From the NCBI GenBank assembly GCA_005518185.1, contig RKSN01000003.1, forward strand, positions 372,001 to 436,000: 64,000 bases of DNA. The letters run 5' to 3'. This stretch comes from Chakrabartia godavariana (lineage in GTDB: Bacteria; Pseudomonadota; Alphaproteobacteria; Sphingomonadales; Sphingomonadaceae). Of the stretch, positions 19,421-27,820 are shown one piece after another. Made by a program: the position numbers and the translations under genes. The notes under the pieces are model-generated. The model had not been told where the DNA came from. It saw only the letters and a list, made by a program, of their open reading frames with translations, and searched no databases. Each line of letters begins with the position of its first letter. Position 1 is the stretch's first letter.

Positions 19421-20149
19421 ATGAAGAAACTGCTTCTCGCGACATCGGCCCTGCTGCTCGTCACCGGCTGCAATGACAAGGCGGCGGACAAGGGCGCGTC
19501 TGCCTCGGGCGCCGCAACGGTCGCGGCCCCGGCAGGCACCAAGTGGAGCGAAACGACGGCGGTCACGCCCGATGGCGGGATGCTGATGGGCAACCCCAAT
19601 GCAGCGGTGAAGCTGATCGAATATGGCGCGCTCACCTGCTCGCATTGCGCCGAGTTTTCGGAGAAGTCCTCGACCGAGCTCAAGGCCATGGTCGACAAGG
19701 GCACCGTCTCCTATGAATTCCGCACCTTCATGCTGAACGCGCTCGACGTGCCGGCGGCGCTGCTCGCGCGGTGCAGCGGTGCGGGGCCGTTCTTCCCGAT
19801 CGCCGAACAGATGTTTGCCACCCAGCGCGACTGGCTGGGCAAGGCACAGTCCTTCACGCCGGAAGACCAGAAGCAGCTTCAGGGCATGTCGCCCGTGCAG
19901 CTGCCGGCCGCGCTCGCCGAAAAGCTCGGCCTCGTCGATTTCGTGCGCCAGCGCGGCATTCCCGAAGAAAAGGCCAAGGCCTGTCTCGCCGATGCCAAGG
20001 CGATCGACGCGCTTGTCGCGCTGACTGACAAGGGCGTGCGCGAGTTCAAGGTGCAGGGCACGCCGACCTTCGTCATCAATGGCGTGACGCAGGAAAACAC
20101 GGCGAGCTGGGATGCGCTCAAGCCCAAGCTGATCGACGCCGGGGCGTAA
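19421..20149 (+). CDS. DsbA-family thiol:disulfide oxidoreductase lipoprotein (copy 2)
   Basis: 242-aa paralogue of the preceding protein, with the same active site (C73-S-H-C76) and cis-proline (G-T-P-T-F). Here the leader ends in the lipobox L-V-T-G-C17, so it should be lipid-anchored, with a 25-residue Ala-rich tether. AAGGA at 19409-19413 is correctly spaced for the ATG at 19421 and too close to the ATG at 19415, which decides the start. Two DsbA proteins of different anchoring side by side suggests a division of labour, for example oxidase and isomerase-like roles. It is followed 10 bp later by smc. Confidence 0.88.
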   Translation: MKKLLLATSALLLVTGCNDKAADKGASASGAATVAAPAGTKWSETTAVTPDGGMLMGNPNAAVKLIEYGALTCSHCAEFSEKSSTELKAMVDKGTVSYEFRTFMLNALDVPAALLARCSGAGPFFPIAEQMFATQRDWLGKAQSFTPEDQKQLQGMSPVQLPAALAEKLGLVDFVRQRGIPEEKAKACLADAKAIDALVALTDKGVREFKVQGTPTFVINGVTQENTASWDALKPKLIDAGA

Positions 20150-20159
20150 GGACGCCGCA

Positions 20160-23100
20160 TTGCGGATCAAGCGCCTCAAGCTGACCGGCTTCAAGAGCTT
20201 TGTCGATCCGAGCGAGCTTCGGATCGAGCCGGGGTTGACGGGCATTGTCGGGCCCAACGGGTGCGGCAAGTCCAACCTGCTTGAGGCGATCCGCTGGGTC
20301 ATGGGGGAAGGCAGCGCGAAGTCGCTGCGCGGCGGCGCGATGGACGACGTTATCTTCGCCGGAACCGAACGGCGCCCGTCGCGCGACTTTGCCGAAGTCT
20401 CGATCCTCGCCGAACGCGACGCCAGCAATGACGACCGCGAGCTGGAGGTGGTCCGCCGGATCGAGCGCGGGGCCGGCTCCGCCTATCGTATCAACGGGCG
20501 CGACGTGCGGGCCAAGGATGTCGCGCTGCTCTTTGCCGATGCAGCAACCGGCGCCCATTCCCCGGCACTGGTCAGCCAGGGCAAGATCAGCGCGGTCATC
20601 GCGGCCAAGCCCGTCGACCGGCGCGTCATGCTGGAAGAGGCCGCCGGGATTTCGGGCCTCCACGTCCGCCGCAAGGACGCCGAGCAGAAGCTGCGGGCGA
20701 CCGAGACCAATCTCAACCGGCTGAACGAAGTGCTGGCCGACATGGAGCAGCGCGCGGGCACGCTCCGCCGTCAGGCACGCGCCGCCGAACGCTACAGGAA
20801 GCTTTCCGCCGATATCCGGGTCGCCGAAGGCCGTCTGATCTTCGCCCGCTGGCGCGATGCGGCGGCCGCCGCCGACAAGGCCAAGGCGGAAGCCGCCGCC
20901 GCCGAAGAGGCAGTGCAGAAGGCCGCTGAGGTCCAGCGCGCAGCGGCCGCCTATCAGGCGCAGTCGGTCAAGACGCTCGGCGACCTGCGCGTCGCCGCCA
21001 TCTCGGCGCGCGACAAGGCGAACGAAGCGGGCCACCGGCTGGCCGCACTGCGCACCGAACGTGCGGCGCTTGACAGGCGCATCGCGGACCTCGCCGCCCA
21101 GACCGAGCGGCTGGAGGCCGACCGGGCCCGCGAAGGGGAGCTTGCCAATGACGCGGCCGACGCGCTCAAGCGCCTGGACGCCGAAGCCAAGGCGCTCGAT
21201 GCCCGGATCAAGGCGGCAGAAGCAGGCCGCCCGCAACTGGCGGCGCGACTGGCGACGGCAGAAGCGGCAAGCCGCGATGCCGAAGTCGAACTGGCGCAGG
21301 CGCTCTCCGCCCAGGCCCGCGAACAGGCCGAGGCGCGCGTTGCCGACGCGGCAATGGCCGCCGCCTCCCAACGGCTGGAGCGCGCCGGACGCGAGGCCGC
21401 ACAGATCGAACAGCAGATGGCCGCGCTTGGCGATGACGCGCCGCTGCGCGCCACGCGCGACGCCGCCCAGCTGACGAGCGCCGAGGCCGAAGCGGATGCC
21501 GAAACCGCCCATAAGGCGGTCGCCGATGCCGATGCCGCGCGCGAGGCCGCTTCTGCCGCGCGCGATGCCGCACAGGCCAATCTGGCCGCAGCACAGGCCG
21601 CCCTTGCCGCGCTCGACAGCGAAATCCGCGCGCTTGAAAAAGCCGTGGCACAGGGAAGCAGCGGCAACCGCGTTCTGGATGCCATCAAGGCGCAGCCCGG
21701 TTTTGAACAGGCGCTGGCCGCGGCCCTGGGCGATGACCTTGATGCCGCGCTTGGCGCGGAGGGCGCGCGCGGATGGGCCGGTGCCGACATCCTGCCGGGC
21801 GACCCCAAGCTGCCCGCCGGGGCGCAGCGCCTTGCCGACCGCGTGACCGCACCGGCCGCGCTCGCCCGCCGCCTTTCGCAGGTTGGCGTGGTCGATGAGG
21901 ATGATGGCGCACCGCTCGCCGTTGGCCAGCGGATCGTGACGAAGGACGGACGCCTGCGCCGCTGGGACGGCTATGTCGCCCGCGATCAGGGCGCGGCCGC
22001 GGCTGAACGGCTGGTACGGCTCAACCGGCTCGACGCACTGAAGGCGGAACATCCCGCAGCACAAGAGGCGGCTGAAGCGCTGAAAGGCGCAGTCACTGCC
22101 GCGCAGCAGGCGATGGACGCGGCGCGCGCCGCCGCCGAGTCCGGCCGACGCGCGGTCACCGAAGCCGAAGGCCGGGCGCGGCAGGCGATGCGCGACGCCG
22201 ATCAAGCGCAGCAGGCGCTGGAACGCCTCGCCTCGCGCAAGGCCGAAATGGGCGAACGCATGGCGCGCGTCGTCGCCGAGAAGGCCGAAGCGGAGACAGA
22301 GACCCGCGCCGCGCACGCCGCGCGTCTGGCATTGCCCGATGGCCGCGAGACGCTGCAGCGCGTGGCCACCCTGCAGACCGCCGCCGAGACGGCGCGCGGG
22401 GCGGTGGCGCAACTGAAGGCCGAAAGCGCGAGCCTGGACCGCGCCATCGGCGAAGACCGGGCGCGGCTCGAGTCGGCGCAGGCCGAACATCGCAGCTGGA
22501 AATCGCGCGCCGGGGAAGCCGCTCGCCGGATCGATGAAATGACCAAGCGCGCCAAGGCGGCCGAAGCCGAGGCGCAGACGCTGGCCGATGCGCCCGCCAA
22601 GCTTGATGCCCAGATCGCCGCGCTGGAAAGCGATTGTGCCACGCTGACCGAGGCCGCCAATGCGGCCATCGCCGCTGAACGCCGGGCCGAAGAGGAACTG
22701 CGCAAGCTCGAGGCGCATCTCGCCGAAGCCGGCGAGGCACTGGCCGCCGTTCGCGAGACGCGCGCCGGCGCCGTGGCGCGCGCCGAGAATCAGGAACTGC
22801 GCCGCATCGAGATGGGACGCGTGTCCGGGGAGCGGTTCGAATGTCCGCCGCCGCTGCTTCCCGAGAAGGCGGGCTTTGATGCCGAGACCGTGCGGCAGGC
22901 CGAGGCCGAGTCGGCGGACCATGACCGGCTGGTGGCCGACCGGGAGCGGCTGGGTCCGGTCAATCTTGTCGCCGAAACCGAGCTGGCCGAAATTGAGGGC
23001 GAGCATGGCCGGTCCGTCACCGAACGTGATGAGCTGATCGAAGCGGTCAACCGGCTGCGCGGCTCGATCGGCAGCCTTAACCGCGAGGGCCGGGCGCGCC

Positions 23101-23576
23101 TGCTCGACGCGTTCGAGAAGGTCAACGGACACTTCCAGCGGCTGTTCACCACCCTGTTCAACGGCGGTCAGGCGCATCTCGCGCTGATCGACAGCGACGA
23201 TCCGCTGGAGGCCGGGCTCGAAATCTTTGCCCAGCCGCCGGGCAAGAAGCTCCAGTCACTGACGCCCCTGTCGGGCGGGGAGCAGGCGCTGACGGCGGTC
23301 GCGCTGATCTTTGGCCTGTTCCTCACCAACCCGGCGCCGATCTGCGTGCTCGATGAAGTCGACGCGCCGCTCGACGATGCCAATATCGAACGCTTCTGCG
23401 GGCTGCTCGACGTGATGTCGAAGGAAACGGACACACGCTATCTGATCGTCACGCACAATGCCGTCACGATGAGCCGGATGCACCGCCTGTTCGGCGTGAC
23501 GATGATCGAACGGGGCATCTCCAAGCTTGTGTCGGTCGATCTGGGCGGCGCGGAGGAACTTCTCGCCGCCGAATAG
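20160..23576 (+). CDS. smc: Chromosome segregation protein SMC
   Basis: Condensin ATPase of 1138 aa that compacts and segregates the chromosome. The N-terminal ATP-binding half has Walker A G-P-N-G-C-G-K-S-N near residue 32. Two long coiled-coil regions very rich in A, E, K and R flank a hinge near 500-620. The C-terminal half carries the signature L-S-G-G-E-Q near 1037 and Walker B with C-V-L-D-E-V-D-A-P-L-D. The start codon is TTG at 20160, supported by AAGGA seven bases upstream and by the family N-terminus (M-R-I-K-R-L-K-L-T-G-F-K-S-F). ScpA and ScpB partners are not in the window. Confidence 0.97.
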   Translation: MRIKRLKLTGFKSFVDPSELRIEPGLTGIVGPNGCGKSNLLEAIRWVMGEGSAKSLRGGAMDDVIFAGTERRPSRDFAEVSILAERDASNDDRELEVVRRIERGAGSAYRINGRDVRAKDVALLFADAATGAHSPALVSQGKISAVIAAKPVDRRVMLEEAAGISGLHVRRKDAEQKLRATETNLNRLNEVLADMEQRAGTLRRQARAAERYRKLSADIRVAEGRLIFARWRDAAAAADKAKAEAAAAEEAVQKAAEVQRAAAAYQAQSVKTLGDLRVAAISARDKANEAGHRLAALRTERAALDRRIADLAAQTERLEADRAREGELANDAADALKRLDAEAKALDARIKAAEAGRPQLAARLATAEAASRDAEVELAQALSAQAREQAEARVADAAMAAASQRLERAGREAAQIEQQMAALGDDAPLRATRDAAQLTSAEAEADAETAHKAVADADAAREAASAARDAAQANLAAAQAALAALDSEIRALEKAVAQGSSGNRVLDAIKAQPGFEQALAAALGDDLDAALGAEGARGWAGADILPGDPKLPAGAQRLADRVTAPAALARRLSQVGVVDEDDGAPLAVGQRIVTKDGRLRRWDGYVARDQGAAAAERLVRLNRLDALKAEHPAAQEAAEALKGAVTAAQQAMDAARAAAESGRRAVTEAEGRARQAMRDADQAQQALERLASRKAEMGERMARVVAEKAEAETETRAAHAARLALPDGRETLQRVATLQTAAETARGAVAQLKAESASLDRAIGEDRARLESAQAEHRSWKSRAGEAARRIDEMTKRAKAAEAEAQTLADAPAKLDAQIAALESDCATLTEAANAAIAAERRAEEELRKLEAHLAEAGEALAAVRETRAGAVARAENQELRRIEMGRVSGERFECPPPLLPEKAGFDAETVRQAEAESADHDRLVADRERLGPVNLVAETELAEIEGEHGRSVTERDELIEAVNRLRGSIGSLNREGRARLLDAFEKVNGHFQRLFTTLFNGGQAHLALIDSDDPLEAGLEIFAQPPGKKLQSLTPLSGGEQALTAVALIFGLFLTNPAPICVLDEVDAPLDDANIERFCGLLDVMSKETDTRYLIVTHNAVTMSRMHRLFGVTMIERGISKLVSVDLGGAEELLAAE

Positions 23577-23587
23577 GAGCCGCCGTC

Positions 23588-24271
23588 ATGGACCTCGCCT
23601 TTCTCCTCTTCCCCGGCGTCACGCAGCTTGATCTGACCGGGCCAGCTCAGGTGCTCTCGCGGCTGCCGGGCGCGCGGGTGCATCTCGTCTGGCACAGCCT
23701 TGACCCGGTACCGACCGATGCCGGCTTCTCGATCCTGCCCAATGCGACCTTTGCGGACCTGCCCGCGCCCGACCTGCTGTGCGTGCCAGGTGGCATGGGG
23801 ATTGCCGATGTGATCGACGACGATGCAGCGCTCCAATGGGTGCGCCGCGCGGGGGCCGAGGCGCAATGGGTGACGAGTGTGTGCACGGGTGCGCTGATCC
23901 TCGGGGCGGCTGGCCTGCTCCAGGGCTATCGCGCGACGACGCATTGGGCCTGGCATGACAGGCTCGCTTTGTTCGGCGCAACGCCGGTCAAGGCGCGCTC
24001 GGTGATGGACCGCAACCGCGCAACGGGCGGTGGCGTGACGGCGGGCATCGATTTTGCGCTCGCACTGGTGGCAAAGATCGCCGGGGACGACGCGGCGCGG
24101 ACGATCCAGCTCGCGCTTGAATATGATCCTGCCCCGCCCTTTTCGGCCGGATCGCCCGAAGGCGCCGGGCCGGAGACGGTGGCGGCCTATGCCGCGCGGG
24201 CCAACCGGCTGGCACCAGACCGAATGGAGCGTCTGGAAAATGCCGCGCGGCGGCTCGGCTTTATTGCCTGA
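23588..24271 (+). CDS. DJ-1/PfpI family protein (isonitrile hydratase-like)
   Basis: 227-aa class I glutamine-amidotransferase-like fold protein. The nucleophile elbow is C99 in T-S-V-C-T-G-A-L-I-L-G-A-A-G-L-L, followed by T-T-H-W, as in the InhA (isonitrile hydratase) and AraC-N-terminal subgroup. There is no DNA-binding domain. AGGAG precedes the ATG, 11 bp after smc. The stop codon directly abuts the stop of the convergent sigma-54 activator with no spacer. The substrate is unknown. Confidence 0.85.
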   Translation: MDLAFLLFPGVTQLDLTGPAQVLSRLPGARVHLVWHSLDPVPTDAGFSILPNATFADLPAPDLLCVPGGMGIADVIDDDAALQWVRRAGAEAQWVTSVCTGALILGAAGLLQGYRATTHWAWHDRLALFGATPVKARSVMDRNRATGGGVTAGIDFALALVAKIAGDDAARTIQLALEYDPAPPFSAGSPEGAGPETVAAYAARANRLAPDRMERLENAARRLGFIA

Positions 24272-25390
24272 TCAGGCGGCCTGCCGTCCGACACCATATT
24301 TGCGCATCTTTTCGATGAGCGTGGTGCGCTTCAGAGTCAGGAGGCGCGCAGCTTCAGAGATCACACCGTCGGCGGCTTCCAGCGCCATCTGGGTGCGTTC
24401 CTGCTCCATCGTTTCGACCAGAACCTTGAGGTCAATGGGCGCGTGCGGATCCACCGGCAGTGACACCACGTTGGTCGGGGAACTGGACGCCTGCGCCGCC
24501 GCCAAGGGGAACGGTGAGAACGGCGCAGGCGTTTCCGAAGCGCGCGAAATGGCTTCCGCGCGCGCAGGAAGGTCAACAATGCGAAGGGGGCGTCCGGAGC
24601 GGAGGCCAAGGAGCTGTTCGACTTCGTCCGAGCCGATGGTCATGCCGCCGAACAGGATGTCCGCGCGCTCCACGACGTTGCGCAGTTCGCGCACATTGCC
24701 CGGCCATTCATGGTCCATCAGGCGCATCATCGCGTCTCGATCAAAATGCGCGCGCGCCGGACCGCCACGGGTCTTGCGGAAATGTTCGATGAGGAGCGGA
24801 ATGTCCTCCACACGTTCGGCCAGCGACGGCACGCTGATCGGGACGACGCCCAGCCGGAAGTAAAGGTCTTCGCGGAAGCGGTTTTCGCGGATGGCTTCGT
24901 CGATGTTCTGATGCGTGGCCGAGATGATGCGGACGTCGGCCGCAATCGGCGCGCCGCCGCCCACGCGCTGGACGAGACCGTCTTCCAGAACGCGCAGCAG
25001 CTTGACCTGCATGTCGAAGCGCATGTCGCCGATCTCATCGAGGAAGAGCGTGCCCTTGTTCGCTTCTTCAAAGCGGCCGATGCGGCGCGTGGCCGCGCCC
25101 GTGAAGGCGCCACGTTCATGCCCGAACAGTTCGGATTCCATCAGCTCGGCAGGGATCGCGCCACAATTGAGCGCGACAAAGTTCTGCGCCGCGCGGCTGC
25201 TGGCGGCATGGATCGCCTGCGCGACGAGTTCCTTGCCCGCCCCGGACGGCCCGGTGATGAGGACCGATGCACTGGTCGGCGCGACCCGGGCAATGATCTG
25301 GCGCAGCGCGCGGATCGCCGGGCTATTGCCCACGATCAGCCCATCGTCCTCCAGAACCTCAATTTTTCCGCGTGTTGCGACCTGCATCAT
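24272..25390 (-). CDS. Sigma-54-dependent transcriptional activator without receiver domain
   Basis: 372-aa enhancer-binding protein. The AAA+ domain starts almost at the N-terminus: Walker A G-P-S-G-A-G-K-E near residue 46, the sigma-54 contact loop G-A-F-T-G-A near 93, Walker B L-F-L-D-E-I-G-D near 112, and W-P-G-N-V-R-E-L near 230. A Pro/Ala-rich linker leads to a Fis-type helix-turn-helix at about 340-368. No N-terminal receiver, GAF or PAS domain exists, so activity must be controlled by abundance or by a partner, as for PspF. The message leader can fold over the ribosome site (see 25399-25431). The target genes are not evident; the sigma-54-like promoter near 6540 is one place to look. 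Confidence 0.9.
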   Translation of the reverse strand: MMQVATRGKIEVLEDDGLIVGNSPAIRALRQIIARVAPTSASVLITGPSGAGKELVAQAIHAASSRAAQNFVALNCGAIPAELMESELFGHERGAFTGAATRRIGRFEEANKGTLFLDEIGDMRFDMQVKLLRVLEDGLVQRVGGGAPIAADVRIISATHQNIDEAIRENRFREDLYFRLGVVPISVPSLAERVEDIPLLIEHFRKTRGGPARAHFDRDAMMRLMDHEWPGNVRELRNVVERADILFGGMTIGSDEVEQLLGLRSGRPLRIVDLPARAEAISRASETPAPFSPFPLAAAQASSSPTNVVSLPVDPHAPIDLKVLVETMEQERTQMALEAADGVISEAARLLTLKRTTLIEKMRKYGVGRQAA

Positions 25391-25398
25391 TCGACTTG

Positions 25399-25431
25399 CC
25401 CACCTGTTTCCGTCCGAACCGGACAGGTGGG
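25399..25431 (-). promoter_or_regulatory. Hairpin over the ribosome-binding site of the sigma-54 activator gene
   Basis: CCCACCTGT (25399-25407) and ACAGGTGGG (25423-25431) are perfect inverse copies, extended by CCG/CGG after a two-base bulge. On the minus-strand mRNA the arm nearest the ATG contains AGGTGGG, the only purine-rich ribosome site. The fold would hide it. It could alternatively be a dyad operator. Confidence 0.5.
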
Positions 25432-25562
25432 AAGTGCGTTCACCGAGGTTACCAGAGTCTAAATTTTGGCCCTTTCAGGCCCCGGAACCGAGGCCGTATT
25501 GAGGCCATTTCACGCCAATATGGTGGAACTACTGCCGTAGAAACACGTAAGTGATTGTACTG

Positions 25563-26324
25563 TCAGGAGCCGGTCCAGTTCGGAGCCCGCTTCTGGGCAA
25601 AGGCCGCCGCCCCTTCGCGCGCATCGTTCGAGGAGAAGACTTTCGCGGTTAACGCGTACTGATTCTTCCACTGTTCCGCCTGCGACCAGTCCTGCTGTTC
25701 GCGAATCACCTGCTTGGAGGCAGCAACAGCGAGCGGGCCATTGGCGCTGATCGTGTTGGCGAGCTCCAGCGCACCTTCCAGGGCAACGCCTTCGACGATG
25801 CGGTTGATAAGGCCCATCTCATAGGCCCGCTGCGCCGACACGAACTCACCGGTCAGGGCAAGTTCCATGGCGAGCCGCTGCGGGATCTGGCGCGGCAGGC
25901 GGACGAGACCACCGGCAGCGGCGGCCAGACCGCGCTTCACTTCGGGAATGCCGAACTTGGAGTCCTTGTTGGCGACGATCAGGTCGCAGGCGAGCGCGAT
26001 CTCAAATCCGCCGGCGAGCGCATAGCCATCGACCGCGGCGATCAGCGGCTTGGCCGGCGGCGCTTCGGTGAGGCCGGCAAATCCCTTGCCCGGAATCTGC
26101 GGGGTTTCGCCCGCCAGAAAGCCCTTGAGGTCCATGCCCGAACAGAAGGTGCCGCCCGAGCCCGTAATGATGCCGACGCGCAGGTCACTGTCGCTGTCGA
26201 GCCGATCCATCGCGGCTGCAACGCCTTCGGCCAGCGCCTTGTTGGCGGCATTCTTCGCTTCGGGGCGGTTGAGCGTGACGATCAGGACATTGCCACGGAC
26301 TTCAGTCAGGACAGGATCGGACAT
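25563..26324 (-). CDS. Enoyl-CoA hydratase/isomerase (crotonase family)
   Basis: 253-aa acyl-CoA enzyme. The oxyanion-hole segments are visible: F-C-S-G-M-D-L-K-G-F near residue 60 and G-Y-A-L-A-G-G-F-E-I-A-L-A-C-D-L near 100. G-I-P-E-V-K-R-G-L follows near 126, with E as the likely second catalytic residue. The C-terminal part has the trimer-forming helices. It would hydrate a 2-enoyl-CoA in beta-oxidation or amino-acid breakdown; the exact chain cannot be read. A palindrome at 26366-26381 lies 42 bp upstream of the ATG. The next gene downstream is 172 bp away. Confidence 0.9.
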   Translation of the reverse strand: MSDPVLTEVRGNVLIVTLNRPEAKNAANKALAEGVAAAMDRLDSDSDLRVGIITGSGGTFCSGMDLKGFLAGETPQIPGKGFAGLTEAPPAKPLIAAVDGYALAGGFEIALACDLIVANKDSKFGIPEVKRGLAAAAGGLVRLPRQIPQRLAMELALTGEFVSAQRAYEMGLINRIVEGVALEGALELANTISANGPLAVAASKQVIREQQDWSQAEQWKNQYALTAKVFSSNDAREGAAAFAQKRAPNWTGS

Positions 26325-26348
26325 TTAGGCTTCCTCTCTTTGCGGTCG

Positions 26349-26395
26349 GACCGGCAGTTTCCGGCTTTACGTTTCCGTAAAGTCAACTGCCGGTC
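26349..26395. promoter_or_regulatory. Nested palindrome upstream of the enoyl-CoA hydratase
   Basis: The outer arms GACCGGCAGTT (26349-26359) and AACTGCCGGTC (26385-26395) are perfect inverses. Inside lies TTTACGTTTCCGTAAA (26366-26381), which matches the site at 9942-9957 in 13 of 16 positions. The inner site looks like a dimeric repressor operator. The outer arms could also act as a terminator or cruciform for the leftward type I secretion operon that ends at 26444. Confidence 0.5.
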
Positions 26396-26443
26396 CGGCG
26401 CAAGAGAAGAATGGCCCCGGACACCCTGCCCCTGACAGAAGCG

Positions 26444-27820
26444 TCAGCGTTCGCGCCCCGCCGTTGTCCGCGCCGCCTCGATCGGGCTGATCAGATAGTC
26501 GATCAGACGGCGCGATCCGGTGCGGATATCCGCCGTGATCTCCATGCCCGGCCGCAGCGTGAACCGCTTGGCGTCCTTGGCGTCGATCGCGATGCGGACC
26601 GGATAGACAAGGCCCTGATGTTCATCCTGCACGGCATCCGCCCCCACCGAGACGACCCGGCCAGCCAGCGTCCCGTGGCGACTGTAAGGATAGGCGTGGA
26701 CCTTCAGCGCGACGACCTGCCCAACGCGGACAAAGCCCACATCATTGTTGGACAACATGGCTTCCGCCGTCAGCCCGCTATTGGGGACGATCGCCATGAT
26801 CGGGCGCAGGCCCTCCACCATGCCACCTTCGGTATGCACGGCGAGCTGGGAGACGGTGCCGTCAACAGGCGCCACGATCCGTCCAAAGCCCGCGCGCTGC
26901 GCAGCCTTGGCCAGTTCGCCGCGCCGCTGCACGACATCGGCTTCGGCGGCGATGAGGGTCTGCAGCAGTTCGGCACGACCGCCGACGCTGGCCCCGACCC
27001 CACGGCTGCGCGCGGCACCCGCTTCCGCCGAGGCACGCGCGGCTGTCTGCAGCGCCGCCTCCCGGTCGCGCTCGGCCGCGAGGCGCTGGCGCCGCATTTC
27101 AAGGACACGCAGCTTGGAGACATAGCCCTTGTCGAGCAGCTTCTCATTTGCCTGCAATTGCTGGTCGAGCAGCGGCAGGCTTTCGGAAATCTTGCGCGCC
27201 TGGGTGCGGGCTTCGGCGGCGGCGAGGGCCGCTGCCCGGCTGGAGGCCGATTGCTCGCCCGACTGGGACTGGATCTGCGACAGCTGTGCACGCGCATAGC
27301 TGCTGTAATCGGAAATCATCTGTGGCGTCGCACCAAGCGGCGCCACAAAGTTGAAGCCCTTCCCATCCAGCGCATCGAGCACCGCCCGCGCCCGCGCGAC
27401 GGTCAGTTCGGCGACCAGCAGCGCCTCACGCGATTGCCCCAGCTCGGTGCCCGAAACGGTGGGATCAAGCTCAACCAGAAGCTGGCCCTTCGCCACCTTC
27501 TGCCCGTCCTTCACATAGATGCGGCGGACAATCCCGGCTTCGGCGGGCTGGATCATCTTGATGCTGCCCTGCGGCGACAGCTTGCCCTGTGCCGACGCGA
27601 CGATGTCGACCGAGCCGAGCACGAGCCAGAGGATCAGCGCGACCAGCCCGGCGAGCAGCACATAAGCGCTGCGCCGTCCAAGCGGCGACACGGGCTTTTC
27701 CACCAGCTCAAGCGCGGCTGGCAGGAAGTCGGTTTCGGACACGCCGTCACGCTTTTCGCGCTTGCGTTCCTCATCAAGGGCTTCGCGAATGCTGGCCCAG
27801 GTATCGGCATAGGCGCTCAT
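26444..27820 (-). CDS. HlyD-family membrane fusion protein of type I secretion
   Basis: 458-aa periplasmic adaptor. A cytosolic N-terminus of about 50 residues is followed by one transmembrane helix (about 52-72), a lipoyl-like half (G-I-V-R-R-I-Y-V-K-D-G-Q-K-V near 105-118), a long coiled-coil hairpin rich in A/E/R, and the beta-barrel part with G-M-x-x-x-A-D-I near the C-terminus. It bridges the inner-membrane ABC exporter to a TolC-type channel, which is not in the window. Its ATG overlaps the stop of the ABC gene by four bases. In sphingan clusters I recall such a pair as atrB/atrD next to the sps genes. Confidence 0.92.
   Translation of the reverse strand: MSAYADTWASIREALDEERKREKRDGVSETDFLPAALELVEKPVSPLGRRSAYVLLAGLVALILWLVLGSVDIVASAQGKLSPQGSIKMIQPAEAGIVRRIYVKDGQKVAKGQLLVELDPTVSGTELGQSREALLVAELTVARARAVLDALDGKGFNFVAPLGATPQMISDYSSYARAQLSQIQSQSGEQSASSRAAALAAAEARTQARKISESLPLLDQQLQANEKLLDKGYVSKLRVLEMRRQRLAAERDREAALQTAARASAEAGAARSRGVGASVGGRAELLQTLIAAEADVVQRRGELAKAAQRAGFGRIVAPVDGTVSQLAVHTEGGMVEGLRPIMAIVPNSGLTAEAMLSNNDVGFVRVGQVVALKVHAYPYSRHGTLAGRVVSVGADAVQDEHQGLVYPVRIAIDAKDAKRFTLRPGMEITADIRTGSRRLIDYLISPIEAARTTAGRER

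Noticed and set aside
20118-23177. A 1019-codon open frame opposite smc.
   Set aside because: Same cause. The smc frame has Walker A, signature and Walker B motifs and a family-like length; the antisense product has none.
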